Source: an uncultured Prochlorococcus sp. (GTDB taxonomy: Bacteria; Cyanobacteriota; Cyanobacteriia; PCC-6307; Cyanobiaceae). Taken from it: a stretch of DNA of 64,000 nucleotides. The stretch covers positions 124,001 through 188,000 of the forward strand of contig CACFCB010000001.1 of the NCBI GenBank assembly GCA_902564695.1, in the 5' to 3' direction. Made by a program: the position numbers and the translations under genes. Every line of letters starts with the position of its first letter. Position 1 is the stretch's first letter. This document shows, in pieces, positions 46,431 to 56,113 of the stretch. The notes below the pieces were generated by a model. The model was not told the DNA's origin. It saw only the letters and a list, made by a program, of their open reading frames with translations, and did not search any database.

Positions 46431-47783
46431 ATGATCAGCAAAGAAAAACTAGCTTCGTTATTTGACGAGCTGAAATCAGTATCTGATTTAGAGATTTATC
46501 AAAAAACTAGTGATTTAAAAAGGTTCTCTAAAGATTTTTTTGATTATTCGCCGATATTGATGAATGAATTAAAAGATTGCATAGCTGACATAGTCGTTCG
46601 TCCACTTTCGTGTGATGCAATTTTTGTTGTGGCTCAAGTTTGTAATAAGTATTCAACTCCTTTGACTTTAAGAGGTTCTGGAACAGGAAATTATGGGCAG
46701 TGTGTTCCACTTAATGGTGGAGTTGTAATGGTTATGTCAGGTTTGAGGAAGATTAGAAAATTTGATCCTAAATCAGGTGAAATTACTGTTGAATCTGGTT
46801 GTCTACTGCGAGATATTAATGATGAATTGATTGAACATGGCCGTCAATTACGCTTGCTTCCAAGTACTTGGAGAAGTGCTTCGATTGGTGGTTTTATATC
46901 TGGCGGTTCAGGTGGAATAGGATCCGTCCGTTGGGGCTTTCTTAGAGATCATGGGCATTTGCAAGCATTAGAAATAATTACGACTGAGGATCCTCCTAGA
47001 AAACTTGAATTGAATGCAAACAATTCTGAGGCCTTGAATCATGCTTATGGAACAAATGGAATTATTACAGCATTGACTTTAACAACTGCTCCATATATTG
47101 AATGGCAACAGATAGTTGTCGATTGTATTGAGTGGGACCAGGCTATTGAGCTTTTAACTAAGTTTAACTGCGCTGCACTAGAGATTTATTTGGGAACTTT
47201 GTTAGAAAAAGAAATTGTTGATTGCCTTCCTCATTGGTCTGGTAAACCCAAACAGAAGCATAGAATTTTACTATTAGTTTCTCTTGATGGTGTAAGCACA
47301 ATTGAAAGACTAGCCAAATCAGCTGGTGCTGATTTTTATGACTTAGGACCTGAAAATCTCAAAGCAGGAAGAGGTCTAAGAGAGCTATCATGGAATCATA
47401 CAACTTTACATATGCGAGGTATTGATCCTGATTGGACATATTTGCAAATGCTTCTTCCTCAGCCAGAGTTAGAAATAATGACAAATATGAAAGCAGAGTG
47501 GGGACCTAATCTTTTATGGCATTTAGAATGTGTTCGACAAAATGGAGTTCAAAGATTAGCTTCTCTACCTCTTGTAAAATGGCAAGGAAAAGAAGAGATG
47601 AATCATATGATCAATCAATTTAAAGAACTTGGTGCAGTAATTTTTAACCCGCATACAATCACTGTTGAAGATGGAGGCCTTGGCGTAATTGATTCTGACC
47701 AAGTTCAAGCAAAAATTAATTATGACCCAAAAGGTATTCTTAATCCAGGTAAACTTAAAGGATGGAATATAAAAAATAATTAA
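46431..47783 (+). CDS. FAD-linked oxidase/dehydrogenase (GlcD/FAD_binding_4 type)
   Basis: The N-terminal half is a PCMH-type FAD domain with YSTPLTLRGSGTGNYGQCVPLNGGVVMVMS, ESGCLLRDINDELIEHGRQLRLLP, and RSASIGGFISGGSGGIGSVRWGFLRD. The C-terminal half has the oxidase cap and ends near DPKGILNPGKLKG, where GlcD-type enzymes keep a similar sequence. The family oxidises hydroxyacids, sugars or related alcohols with FAD. The substrate is unknown. It sits 5 bases after the amidohydrolase gene, so it may act on the deaminated or ring-opened product. It converges with folC. Confidence 0.82.
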   Translation: MISKEKLASLFDELKSVSDLEIYQKTSDLKRFSKDFFDYSPILMNELKDCIADIVVRPLSCDAIFVVAQVCNKYSTPLTLRGSGTGNYGQCVPLNGGVVMVMSGLRKIRKFDPKSGEITVESGCLLRDINDELIEHGRQLRLLPSTWRSASIGGFISGGSGGIGSVRWGFLRDHGHLQALEIITTEDPPRKLELNANNSEALNHAYGTNGIITALTLTTAPYIEWQQIVVDCIEWDQAIELLTKFNCAALEIYLGTLLEKEIVDCLPHWSGKPKQKHRILLLVSLDGVSTIERLAKSAGADFYDLGPENLKAGRGLRELSWNHTTLHMRGIDPDWTYLQMLLPQPELEIMTNMKAEWGPNLLWHLECVRQNGVQRLASLPLVKWQGKEEMNHMINQFKELGAVIFNPHTITVEDGGLGVIDSDQVQAKINYDPKGILNPGKLKGWNIKNN

Positions 47784-47799
47784 TTTAAGTATTCCATTT

Positions 47800-49009
47800 T
47801 TAAACAGCTTGATTTGTTGAAATTTGTTTTTGAAAAAGATCACCTACTAAATATAGTGAACCTGTGATAACAGGTGGAGGAGATGGCCACTCTCTTTGTT
47901 CTTTTAGGGTTGATAAAACTTCTTCTACACTAAATGCTTCTTTGAGTTGGGTTCTGTATTCAGGGCAATAATTAAAAATTTGATTGATAGACCAGCTATT
48001 TTGTGTAGGGATAGGAACTATCCAAGCTAAATCTTTTTCTCTGATTAAATTTTGTAGGATATTCTTAATGTCTTTGTGTTTTTGAATCCCAAGTATCCAA
48101 ATAATTCCCCTTTCTTGACCATTCCATGTGCTTCTTTCAATTGATAATTGTTTAGCTGCATGAGGATTATGTGCACCATCAACAACTATTGGCATGCCTT
48201 TCCATTTTGTTTTTTTGAAGCCTTCCCGGCCATTTAGTAAGGGCTAATCCTTCTCGAATTTTTTCCTCAGAAATACTCCATCCAATATTTTTTAGAGATT
48301 CAATAACACCTTTAGCTACTGCTGCATTTTCTTTTTGTATTTCTCCAGATAGGCCAAGTTTCCAGTCTGATGTAAGTGGATCCACCCAATGAATTACTGC
48401 TTGTTGCCTTTTAGCAGTTTCTATTAAAACCTTTTTTACAGCATAGTGTTGTTTTGCAGTAATGATAGTACTCTTTGGAGTTATTACAGCTGCTTTCTCT
48501 ATGGCTATCTTTTCTAGACTATTACCCAAGTATTCGCAATGATCGAGACCAATAGATCCAAATCCAAAAATAGGTCTATATTTATGCGCGGTTGTTGCAT
48601 CAAGCCTACCTCCAAGCCCTACTTCAAGTATCAGAAGCTTAACTTCTTTTAAAGTGAAGAATTTTAGTGCTATTGCAATAATAGATTCAAAAGGAGTCAA
48701 ATTATATTTGTCTATAATTGGGCCAAGAGATACACGTAATGATTTAAATTCTTTTTTTGATATCTGTGTTTTATTGATACAAATTCTCTCAACCCAATCA
48801 ACTAAATGGGGAGAAGTTGTTATTCCAGTTCTTATGTCTACTTGGGTAAGAATACTGTTAATAAAAGCAGCAATAGAGCCTTTTCCATTCGTCCCAACTA
48901 CTTGAATAGCAGGTATGTTTTCACATGGATCACCCATGGCATGAATAGCTAATGACATGCGGTCTATGCCAAGCTTCATATCTCTATATTCTGTGCTCTT
49001 GTTTTTCAA
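47800..49009 (-). CDS. folC: Folylpolyglutamate/dihydrofolate synthase, split by a frameshift
   Basis: Two overlapping reverse-strand ORFs make one FolC. The first (48179-49009) has QVVGTNGKGSIAAFINSIL, TSPHLVDWVERI and LEVGLGGRLDATTA, ending just after the conserved WPGRLQ. The second (47800-48195) resumes with the family sequence MPIVVDGAHNPHAA. The break is at CTTC followed by seven A at 48211-48217: removing one A gives LQKTKWKGMPIVVDGAHN, the expected sequence. It may be a real mutation, a sequencing error, or a slippage site. FolC is normally essential, so complete loss would be surprising. The gene starts with TTG, 18 bases after the argD stop. Confidence 0.85.
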
Positions 49010-49027
49010 AAGTGATGTTTGATTTTG

Positions 49028-50209
49028 CTATGAAAGTTTCATCAGACATTTGTCTAGTCTCGTTAAGAGCTCGTTGATTTCTTTTTTTGTAATAGTTAAA
49101 GGCGGGACGATTCTTAATACTTTTGAACCAGCTGAGACTAAAAGTAGTTTTTCTTTTAAGACATATTTGACAATATCAAGAGATGTTGTTTTGATATTGT
49201 CGTTAAGAACTAGACCTTGAATAAGACCAACCCCTCTTGTTGATATAAATATATCTGAATATTTAGCTGAAAGATTAATTAATCCTTCTTTTAATTGATG
49301 ACCTCTCTGCTTGATTTTGTTAAGGAGGTCTCTTTTTTGTAGCTCTCTGCCAACGGTTAGAGCGGCTCTACAAGCAAAAGGATTTCCTCCAAAAGTGCTG
49401 GCATGGTCACCAGGCTCAAAGACGTCAGCCAGTTCATTAACTAATAAGGCTCCAATTGCGTGACCACCCCCAAGACCTTTGGCTAATGTTATGACATCAG
49501 GTTCAATTCCAAGTTGTTCATACCCCCAGAGAGTACCTGTCCTCCCCATGCCTGTTTGGACTTCATCAAAGATCAATAAAACATTACTACTAGAACATTT
49601 TGATCTGACAAGTTGAAAAAATGATTTTTTCCCAACATTTACCCCTCCCTCTCCTTGGATTGGTTCTATTAATACAGCTGCGATTTGTGAACCTGTTTTT
49701 TCTAAATCATCAAATAGATTTTCAAAAGATACATCATCGTTGTATGAAAAGAACATAAATCCATTAACCATTGGCTCAAAGCCTTTGTGGTATTTGGGTT
49801 GTCCTGTAGCACTTATTGCTGCCAACGTTCTTCCGTGAAAGCTTTCCTTTGAACAAAGAATGATTGGATTTTCGATATTACGTTTAATATGGCCATATTT
49901 TCTTGCTAATTTAATAGCAGCTTCATTTGCTTCAGCACCGCTATTGCAGAAGAATGCACTTTTAGCAAAACTATTTGAAGTTAACCATTGGGCTAGTTCT
50001 TCTTGCTCTGGTATCCCGTAAAGATTAGAGACATGTTGAAGTGTCCTTAATTGTTTTGATAAGGCTTTTGTTAGTGCTTTATTACTATGGCCGAGTGAAC
50101 AAGTTGCAATGCCAGCTACGGCATCAAGATATTTTTCACCTTTTTCATCCCAAACCCAACAGCCTTTACCTTTAATAAGGTCTAGGGGAAAACGTTGGTA
50201 AGTTTTCAT
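49028..50209 (-). CDS. argD: Acetylornithine aminotransferase
   Basis: This PLP enzyme of arginine synthesis (class III aminotransferase) shows CSLGHSNKALTKALSKQ, FCNSGAEANEAAIKLARKYG, the cofactor region IFDEVQTGMGRTGTLWGYEQLG, and the Schiff-base lysine in ITLAKGLGGGHAIGA. I chose the ATG at 50209 (MKTYQRFPLDL). The 28 residues ahead of it in the track ORF are translation of the tRNA-Leu gene and should be removed. The length of about 393 residues is then normal. folC follows closely on the same strand. Confidence 0.94.
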   Translation of the reverse strand: MKTYQRFPLDLIKGKGCWVWDEKGEKYLDAVAGIATCSLGHSNKALTKALSKQLRTLQHVSNLYGIPEQEELAQWLTSNSFAKSAFFCNSGAEANEAAIKLARKYGHIKRNIENPIILCSKESFHGRTLAAISATGQPKYHKGFEPMVNGFMFFSYNDDVSFENLFDDLEKTGSQIAAVLIEPIQGEGGVNVGKKSFFQLVRSKCSSSNVLLIFDEVQTGMGRTGTLWGYEQLGIEPDVITLAKGLGGGHAIGALLVNELADVFEPGDHASTFGGNPFACRAALTVGRELQKRDLLNKIKQRGHQLKEGLINLSAKYSDIFISTRGVGLIQGLVLNDNIKTTSLDIVKYVLKEKLLLVSAGSKVLRIVPPLTITKKEINELLTRLDKCLMKLS

Positions 50210-50217
50210 CAATTTAG

Positions 50218-50299
50218 TGGGAGCGGTCGGACTTGAACCGACAAACCCGAAGGTGCCGCATTTTGAGTGCGGTGCGTCTACCAATTCCACCACGCTCCC
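50218..50299 (-). tRNA. tRNA-Leu(CAA)
   Basis: The reverse strand encodes an 82-base class II tRNA. The acceptor is GGGAGCG/CGCTCCC with discriminator A, the D arm holds GGAATTGGTAGACGC, the anticodon arm is CCGCA-CTCAAAA-TGCGG with anticodon CAA, the variable arm is short, and the T arm is GTCGGTTCAAGTCCGAC. It lies between murA and argD on the same strand, 8 bases before the argD ATG. Confidence 0.95.
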
Positions 50300-50338
50300 A
50301 TTAATTTATTTTATGTCAAAACTAGCAAAAATTTTAAA

Positions 50339-51727
50339 CTAAGCAGCATTTTTTTGAGTATTAATATTGTCTTTATTAATTGCTTTACTTGAGAATGAGT
50401 GATGAGATGTTAATTGATCGTATTTTCTAGAAATACATGAACCTACATTAGTTAATTTTTCTTCTAATCTTTCATAGCCTCTGTCTAAGTGTTCGAGGCC
50501 GGTGATAATACTTTCACCTTTGGCCGAGAGACATGCAAGGACAATTGCAGCAGAAGAACGTAAATCTCCTCCTTCTACAGTTGAACCTATAAGTTTTTTA
50601 ACTCCTTTGATATACGCAGTATTTTTTTCGAGATAAATACATGCGCCCATTTTTTTTAGTTCAATAACATGTTGCATCCTTTTTTCGAAAACTTTTTCTT
50701 TAATTTTGCTTGAACCTTTTGCTGTGGTCATCAATGACATGAATGGAGCTTGAAGGTCTGTTGGGAAGCCAGGGAATGGACTTGTGGTTATATCAACTCC
50801 TGAGATTTCGGTTGGAATGATTTTTAAATAATGATTGCCATGATGTGATATTAAACAGCCACATTCTTGTAGTTTTGAAATAACAGCGCTCAGATGACTT
50901 GGGATTAATGGACCAACAAGTAACGACGAGCGGGTTATGGCTGCCGCAATAAGAAAAGTACCCGCTTCTATCCTATCGGGGATAACTGAATGAAAAGTTC
51001 CTTTTAATGCTTCGACACCAGTGATAGTAATTCTGCTCGTTCCAGCCCCAGAAACCTTTGCTCCCATTGAATTAAGCATTTTTGCAAGATCCTGTATCTC
51101 TGGTTCTCTTGCGGCATTTGATATTGTTGTTTTCCCCAAGGCTAAACAAGAAGCCATCAAGATTGTTTCTGTGGCTCCAACACTTGGGTATTTAAGATTG
51201 ATATTTGCTCCACGCAATCTTTTATTTTTGGCTGAGATTTGAGCTTTTACTAAATCATTATGTATTTCCACTTCTGCTCCTAAAGCTTTGAGCCCATTGA
51301 TGTGTTCATCAATCGGTCTTGCTCCAATATTGCAACCACCAGGTAAGGGTATTTTTGCTGCTCCAAGTCGTGCAAGTAATGGACCAATGCAAAAGAAACT
51401 GGCCCTTAAACTATGAACTAGTTGATAAGGCAACTCAGCATTATGAATACAATTTGAATTAATCTCTAAAGAATTAGAATTCTTAGTAATTTTTGCGCCC
51501 AAATTTCGTAAAATCTCTGACATGACCTCAATATCTGTAAGTTGAGGAACATTATTAATAAGGACCGTTTCTTTCGTAAGAAGTGCTGCAGCCATTAAAA
51601 CTAGGGATGAATTTTTAGCCCCACTAACTTTTAAAATCCCATTTAGAGAATGGCCTCCATTCACCTCAAGATGTGGCGGAAGAACTTTCCTTTTCATTGT
51701 CGCCACACTACTCATATTGGAACACAT
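50339..51727 (-). CDS. murA: UDP-N-acetylglucosamine 1-carboxyvinyltransferase
   Basis: MurA commits UDP-GlcNAc to peptidoglycan by adding enolpyruvate. The sequence shows [18 protein letters not shown], the active-site Cys loop [14 protein letters not shown], and [17 protein letters not shown]. The protein is 462 residues with a polar tail of about 25 residues that lies outside the enzyme core. Met1, Met5 and Met11 are all possible starts; the conserved sequence begins at about residue 19. tRNA-Leu and argD follow. Confidence 0.96.
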   Translation of the reverse strand: MCSNMSSVATMKRKVLPPHLEVNGGHSLNGILKVSGAKNSSLVLMAAALLTKETVLINNVPQLTDIEVMSEILRNLGAKITKNSNSLEINSNCIHNAELPYQLVHSLRASFFCIGPLLARLGAAKIPLPGGCNIGARPIDEHINGLKALGAEVEIHNDLVKAQISAKNKRLRGANINLKYPSVGATETILMASCLALGKTTISNAAREPEIQDLAKMLNSMGAKVSGAGTSRITITGVEALKGTFHSVIPDRIEAGTFLIAAAITRSSLLVGPLIPSHLSAVISKLQECGCLISHHGNHYLKIIPTEISGVDITTSPFPGFPTDLQAPFMSLMTTAKGSSKIKEKVFEKRMQHVIELKKMGACIYLEKNTAYIKGVKKLIGSTVEGGDLRSSAAIVLACLSAKGESIITGLEHLDRGYERLEEKLTNVGSCISRKYDQLTSHHSFSSKAINKDNINTQKNAA

Positions 51728-51932
51728 TGCTTACCCAGCCATAATGCCAAGTGGATTTAAAATAGTCCAGTCAACCTTATTGAAAATTGATGGGTTCAAA
51801 TTAAATATTGATAATGTTGAAAGTCTGAATAAAATTCATATATAGTTTTTTATTAAAGTAAAGGAAAATTTGCAGTGTTTTTTTAAGACAAGAAAACCTA
51901 TCTGCTTTATCAAAAATTTAATAATTTGAGGT

Positions 51933-52787
51933 TTGCAAATTAATAATTCATATTCGCCATTGATTTCAAGTAGAAGGAACCCTTTAGTTAGGAAATTAAG
52001 GTCTCTTTCTAAAAAAGAAGGACGTAAACAATATTCTTCTCTTTTGCTTGAGGGGACTCATTTATTAGAAGAAGCTTTAAAAACAAATTTTTTCCCAATG
52101 GAGGTTATTGCAACTGCTGATTGGTTTGATGGGCATCAAGAAGTTTTAAAAAAAATGGCTTCCAGTTCTTTATTAACTCCTGTTACTCAAAATGTTTTAG
52201 AAGCAGCCTTGTCAACAATTACTCCAGATGGGGTTGCAGCAATATTTCCATTATCAGGTTTACCAAAATTGGTTAAAGAACCTAAACACATTTTAGCTCT
52301 GGATAGGATCCAAGACCCTGGCAATTTGGGAAATTTATTTCGATCAGCACTTGCTGCTGAATATGAAGTTGTTTGGTTAGCTTCTGGAGCAGATCCGTTG
52401 AATCAAAAGGTTTTAAGATCCTCAGCAGGCTCAGTCCTTCACTTGCCTTTTGAACGGATAGGAGATTCATCTTCTTCAAGTATTGAAATGCTTGTTTCAA
52501 AACTAAATATTGCAATAGATAATAATTATCAAGTAGTTGGCACAAAATTACCTAATAAAAAAACGAAAAATGAAGTCAAACCTTATTGGGATTTAGATTG
52601 GAATCTCCCTACTGTATTGGTTCTTGGCAATGAAGGCTCAGGAGTTCATTCATCTATAGAAGCTTGTTGCACAGACTTTGTTACGTTGCCACATAGCTCA
52701 TTAGTTGATTCACTAAATGTGGCATCTGCATCAGTTCCGCTGTTGTTGGAGCGACAAAGAGTAAAAATGGTTAAGGGTATCCAATGA
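51933..52787 (+). CDS. SpoU/TrmH-family RNA 2'-O-methyltransferase
   Basis: An N-terminal substrate-binding domain (SRRNPLVRKLRSLSKKEGRKQ and LLLEGTHLLEEAL) leads to a SPOUT knot domain with LALDRIQDPGNLGNLFRSALAA, VLVLGNEGSGVH and VTLPHSSLVDSLNVASASVPLL, the three SpoU motifs. The likely substrate is rRNA or tRNA ribose; which nucleotide is unknown. It starts with TTG at 51933 according to the track. Its stop overlaps the ATG of lpd by four bases. Confidence 0.9.
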   Translation: MQINNSYSPLISSRRNPLVRKLRSLSKKEGRKQYSSLLLEGTHLLEEALKTNFFPMEVIATADWFDGHQEVLKKMASSSLLTPVTQNVLEAALSTITPDGVAAIFPLSGLPKLVKEPKHILALDRIQDPGNLGNLFRSALAAEYEVVWLASGADPLNQKVLRSSAGSVLHLPFERIGDSSSSSIEMLVSKLNIAIDNNYQVVGTKLPNKKTKNEVKPYWDLDWNLPTVLVLGNEGSGVHSSIEACCTDFVTLPHSSLVDSLNVASASVPLLLERQRVKMVKGIQ

Positions 52788-54235
52788 AAACCGTGAATGA
52801 AATTTCTTTTGATTTCGATTTAATCGTTATCGGAGCTGGATATGGAGGCTTTGATGCCGCGAAACATGCAGCTGAAGGAGGGTTGAAAGTCGCGATTATT
52901 GAATCAAGGGATATGGGCGGAACTTGTGTGAATAGGGGATGTGTTCCCTCAAAAGCACTTTTAGCTGCAAGTGGTAAGGTTCGTGAACTTGCTAACGCTC
53001 CTCATCTTGCTGAATTTGGTATCCATTCCGCTCCGGTTAGATTTGAACGAAAGAAAATTGCTGAGCATGCAAGAAATTTGGTTGAGACAATACGAAAAAA
53101 TCTTACAAAAACCCTTGAAAGATCTGGAGTTGAGATACTCAAGGGAGAAGGACGTTTAGAGGGCAAACAAAAGGTGGGTTTAAGACAAAATAATGGAGTT
53201 GATAGAATTTTTTCTGCCAGAGATATTATCTTGGCTACCGGATCAGACCCATTTGTCCCCCCTGGGATTGAAATTGATGGGCGAACAGTTTTTACAAGTG
53301 ATGAGGCTATAAATTTAGAATGGCTGCCAAGGTGGATCGCAATTATTGGTAGTGGCTATATAGGTTTGGAATTTGCTGATATTTATACAGCTTTAGGTTG
53401 TGAGGTAACAATGATTGAAGCTCTTGAAAAAATAATGCCTACTTTTGATCCTGATATTACAAAAATCGCCTCAAGAAACTTAATTGATAAAAGAGATATT
53501 GAAACTCGTGCTGGAGTCTTCGCTACTAAAATCAAGCCAGGTTGTCCTGTCGAAATTGAACTCACAGATGCAAAGAGTCGAGAAGTTATTGAGGAACTTC
53601 AGGTTGATGCTGTTTTGGTTGCGACAGGTCGAGTCCCCTCAACTAAAAATTTAAATCTACAATCTGTTGGTGTTGAAACAACTAGGGGTTTTATTCCAAT
53701 TGATGATCAGATGAGAGTATTGGTTAATGAAAAACCTGTTTCTAATCTATGGGCTGTGGGGGACGTTACTGGTAAGCTGATGTTAGCTCATACTGCAGCT
53801 GCGCAGGGCAGTATTGCGGTAGAAAATATTTTAGGAAAATCGATAAAAATTGACTATAGAAGTATCCCTGCTGCAACTTTTACACATCCGGAGATAAGTT
53901 CTGTTGGATTATCAGAAGAAGAAGCAAAAGATTTAGCGAAGAATGAAGATTTTGAGCTTGGAATAGTCAGAAGCTATTTCAAAGCAAACTCAAAGGCTTT
54001 AGCTGAATTAGAGAGTGATGGCATTATGAAGTTGATTTTTAGTAAAGATACAGGAGAAGTTCTTGGGGCTCATATTTATGGATTACATGCGGCTGATTTG
54101 ATACAAGAGGTCTCTAATGCCATTTCTAGAAGACAACGAGTAAATGATTTAGCAAAAGAGGTTCATACTCATCCAACATTAAGTGAAGTTGTAGAGGTTG
54201 CATATAAACAAGCTTCTCTACAATTAAAGAATTAG
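52784..54235 (+). CDS. lpd: Dihydrolipoamide dehydrogenase (E3)
   Basis: This 483-residue FAD/NAD flavoprotein has LIVIGAGYGGFDAAKHAAEGG, the redox disulfide in GGTCVNRGCVPSKAL, a second Rossmann motif IAIIGSGYIGLEFADIYTALG, and the C-terminal dimer region with the His-Glu pair in EVHTHPTLSEVVE. It reoxidises lipoamide in the pyruvate dehydrogenase complex, whose E1-alpha gene pdhA is near the right end of this window. It overlaps the RNA methyltransferase gene by four bases; trpC follows 40 bases after it. Confidence 0.95.
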   Translation: MKTVNEISFDFDLIVIGAGYGGFDAAKHAAEGGLKVAIIESRDMGGTCVNRGCVPSKALLAASGKVRELANAPHLAEFGIHSAPVRFERKKIAEHARNLVETIRKNLTKTLERSGVEILKGEGRLEGKQKVGLRQNNGVDRIFSARDIILATGSDPFVPPGIEIDGRTVFTSDEAINLEWLPRWIAIIGSGYIGLEFADIYTALGCEVTMIEALEKIMPTFDPDITKIASRNLIDKRDIETRAGVFATKIKPGCPVEIELTDAKSREVIEELQVDAVLVATGRVPSTKNLNLQSVGVETTRGFIPIDDQMRVLVNEKPVSNLWAVGDVTGKLMLAHTAAAQGSIAVENILGKSIKIDYRSIPAATFTHPEISSVGLSEEEAKDLAKNEDFELGIVRSYFKANSKALAELESDGIMKLIFSKDTGEVLGAHIYGLHAADLIQEVSNAISRRQRVNDLAKEVHTHPTLSEVVEVAYKQASLQLKN

Positions 54236-54275
54236 TTAAATCGATTTCTTATAGAGATCATTAATCATTTTAATT

Positions 54276-55163
54276 ATGGAAATCAGAAGGCGACCACCCA
54301 ATCCAAGTATAAAAGTAGCTAATTTAGAGTATGCAATCCCTCATCCAGATTCAAAACCTAAAAATATTTTGGAGGAAATTGTCTGGGAGAAAGAAATAGA
54401 AGTTGAAATTGCGCGTAAAAAAGTATCCCTTGAGGATTTTAAAAAAAAGATTAAGGAATTGCCAAAAACAAAAGATTTTCTAGAAGCCTTGAAAAATAGT
54501 AAAAATAAACCTGCTCTTATATCAGAAATAAAAAAAGCTAGTCCAAGTAAAGGAACTATTAGAGAGGATTTTGATGCAAAAATAATAGGGAAATTATATC
54601 AAGATGGAGGAGCTAATTGTATATCAGTTTTAACAGATAAAAAATTTTTTCAAGGTGGCTTTGATGTCTTAGTTGAAGTTCGAAAGGCAGTCACAATTCC
54701 AATCCTATGTAAGGACTTTATTCTTTATCCATATCAGCTTTACCAAGCAAGAGCTTCGGGGGCTGATGCCGTGCTTTTAATTGCAGCAATCCTTTCAGAT
54801 TCTGATTTAAAATATTTATCCAAGGTTGCTAAAAATTTGGGGCTTACAACATTAGTAGAAGTCCATGACGCAGAAGAACTTGAAAGAGTGCTAAATATTT
54901 CTTCATTTAAGTTAATAGGAATTAATAATAGAGATTTGAAGAGTTTCAATACTAATCTTGAAGTTACAAAGAAATTGGCAGAAAATTTTTCCAGTCAAAT
55001 TAAAGAAAAATCTATTACTTTAGTAAGTGAGTCAGGTTTATTTACTCGAAAAGATTTGACTTTAGTAAATAGTTACGGTGCTGATGCTGTCTTGGTAGGT
55101 GAATCTCTTATGTCAAAGGAAGATATATTAGGTGCAGTCAAAAAGTTAACTGATAACTTATAA
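54276..55163 (+). CDS. trpC: Indole-3-glycerol-phosphate synthase
   Basis: The TIM-barrel motifs of TrpC are clear: [82 protein letters not shown] and [13 protein letters not shown]. The enzyme closes the indole ring in tryptophan synthesis. At 295 residues it has a cyanobacterial-type N-terminal extension of about 35 residues ([14 protein letters not shown]). It is a single-function protein with no fused TrpF. The next gene on the other strand, sodX, ends 32 bases away. Confidence 0.96.
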   Translation: MEIRRRPPNPSIKVANLEYAIPHPDSKPKNILEEIVWEKEIEVEIARKKVSLEDFKKKIKELPKTKDFLEALKNSKNKPALISEIKKASPSKGTIREDFDAKIIGKLYQDGGANCISVLTDKKFFQGGFDVLVEVRKAVTIPILCKDFILYPYQLYQARASGADAVLLIAAILSDSDLKYLSKVAKNLGLTTLVEVHDAEELERVLNISSFKLIGINNRDLKSFNTNLEVTKKLAENFSSQIKEKSITLVSESGLFTRKDLTLVNSYGADAVLVGESLMSKEDILGAVKKLTDNL

Positions 55164-55195
55164 ATCAATTACAAAATTTGGGCAATATTTTAAAG

Positions 55196-55573
55196 CTAGT
55201 CTCTAAAAATTTTAACTACTTTTCCAACGATTAAATTAAAATTAATTAAACCCCATTCACGACTATCAGTACTAGATAGTGGATTGTCTCCTCTTAAATC
55301 AAATTTCTTTTGATCAATTTTATATATTCGTTTTATTATTAGATGGCTTTTCAATTTTGGGTGCGATGCTATAACTAAATCACCAACTTTTAGGTCATAT
55401 TTTTTTGAATTAATTTTCTTATATATTAATAAATCTCCTTCTAAAATAAACGGCAACATTGATTTACCGACAACACGTAAATGATGCCGGTAACCCACCA
55501 ATAAGCTTAATAAAGTAAATAAATCAGGCTTTTGTAAAAGATTTTTATCAGCTTGCAGTAACCCATTTGTCAT
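55196..55573 (-). CDS. sodX: Nickel superoxide dismutase maturation protease (S26 family)
   Basis: This small signal-peptidase-like protein has the catalytic Ser in VVGKSMLPFILEGD and a candidate catalytic Lys in HLIIKRIY, with GDNPLSSTDSREWG typical of S26 proteases. It removes the leader of SodN to expose the N-terminal His that binds nickel. I chose the ATG at 55573 (MTNGLLQADK), overlapping the end of sodN by 26 bases. The track start at 55615 adds 14 residues from inside sodN. Confidence 0.9.
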   Translation of the reverse strand: MTNGLLQADKNLLQKPDLFTLLSLLVGYRHHLRVVGKSMLPFILEGDLLIYKKINSKKYDLKVGDLVIASHPKLKSHLIIKRIYKIDQKKFDLRGDNPLSSTDSREWGLINFNLIVGKVVKIFRD

Positions 55574-56018
55574 CTCTACCTTTAGATGACCAAAACATCG
55601 AGTGAATCTTTTCAACTGCTGTTATTAATTCCTCTGCCTTGCTTTGATCAATGCTTACCTTGCATGCGCTACAAAGCTTCGCTGCTTTCCAAAAAGTGTC
55701 GTGAAGATCTGGATATGTAGATAGGTGCTCAGGTTTGAAATAATCTGTCCAGAGTATTAGAAGTTCTTTTTTAGTCTTTTGTGATTCTTCCTCTTTAATT
55801 GCTACAAAGCGAGAAAAGGTGTTGTTATAAGCTGACATGGAAGCTTGGTCGTTTCCAGCTGGAGATAAAGCAATAAGTTTTTTTGTCATAGACAAAACAG
55901 CTTCAGCCGCAACTCTTGCAGAAGCAGGATCGTATACACCGCAAGGACCATCACAGTGAGCATGTACAGATTTTGCTGGGAGTTTTCTTAAGATGGATGT
56001 AAGTGAGTCGCTCAACAT
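55548..56018 (-). CDS. sodN: Nickel superoxide dismutase
   Basis: The nickel hook HCDGPCGVYDP is present after a 20-residue leader ending AKSVHA, so cleavage would leave His1, Cys2 and Cys6 to bind nickel. The rest is the four-helix bundle of NiSOD, with a Trp/Lys-rich end (FWKAAKLCSACKVSIDQSKA). The total of 156 residues is normal. NiSOD replaces iron SOD in many marine picocyanobacteria and creates a nickel requirement. The sodX protease gene overlaps its 3' end, and a strong hairpin lies 36 bases upstream. Confidence 0.97.
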   Translation of the reverse strand: MLSDSLTSILRKLPAKSVHAHCDGPCGVYDPASARVAAEAVLSMTKKLIALSPAGNDQASMSAYNNTFSRFVAIKEEESQKTKKELLILWTDYFKPEHLSTYPDLHDTFWKAAKLCSACKVSIDQSKAEELITAVEKIHSMFWSSKGRDDKWVTAS

Positions 56019-56053
56019 CTGAAAATAATTTGAGAAATTTTTTTTTTACAATA

Positions 56054-56077
56054 ATGGCGTTTGTGTACAAACGCCAT
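56054..56077. terminator. Perfect ten-pair hairpin between the FKBP gene and sodN
   Basis: ATGGCGTTTG and CAAACGCCAT pair perfectly around TGTA. On the transcribed (reverse) strand the hairpin follows the FKBP stop by 36 bases and precedes the sodN ATG by 36. No direct U-run follows it on that strand, so it could be a weak terminator, a sodN leader element, or both. Confidence 0.5.
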
Positions 56078-56113
56078 AAGTTCTTTTAGAGCCTTCTGAA
56101 TAATTTAAGAAAT

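Noticed and set aside
50210-50293. N-terminal 28 residues of the argD ORF (MVELVDAPHSKCG...)
   Set aside because: This is translation of the tRNA-Leu gene in the same frame, a common artefact; the real start is the ATG at 50209.
51744-51845. 33-codon ATG frame between murA and the RNA methyltransferase gene (MPSGFKIVQ...)
   Set aside because: It has no ribosome binding site, membrane segment or gene close downstream in a coupled position; probably chance.
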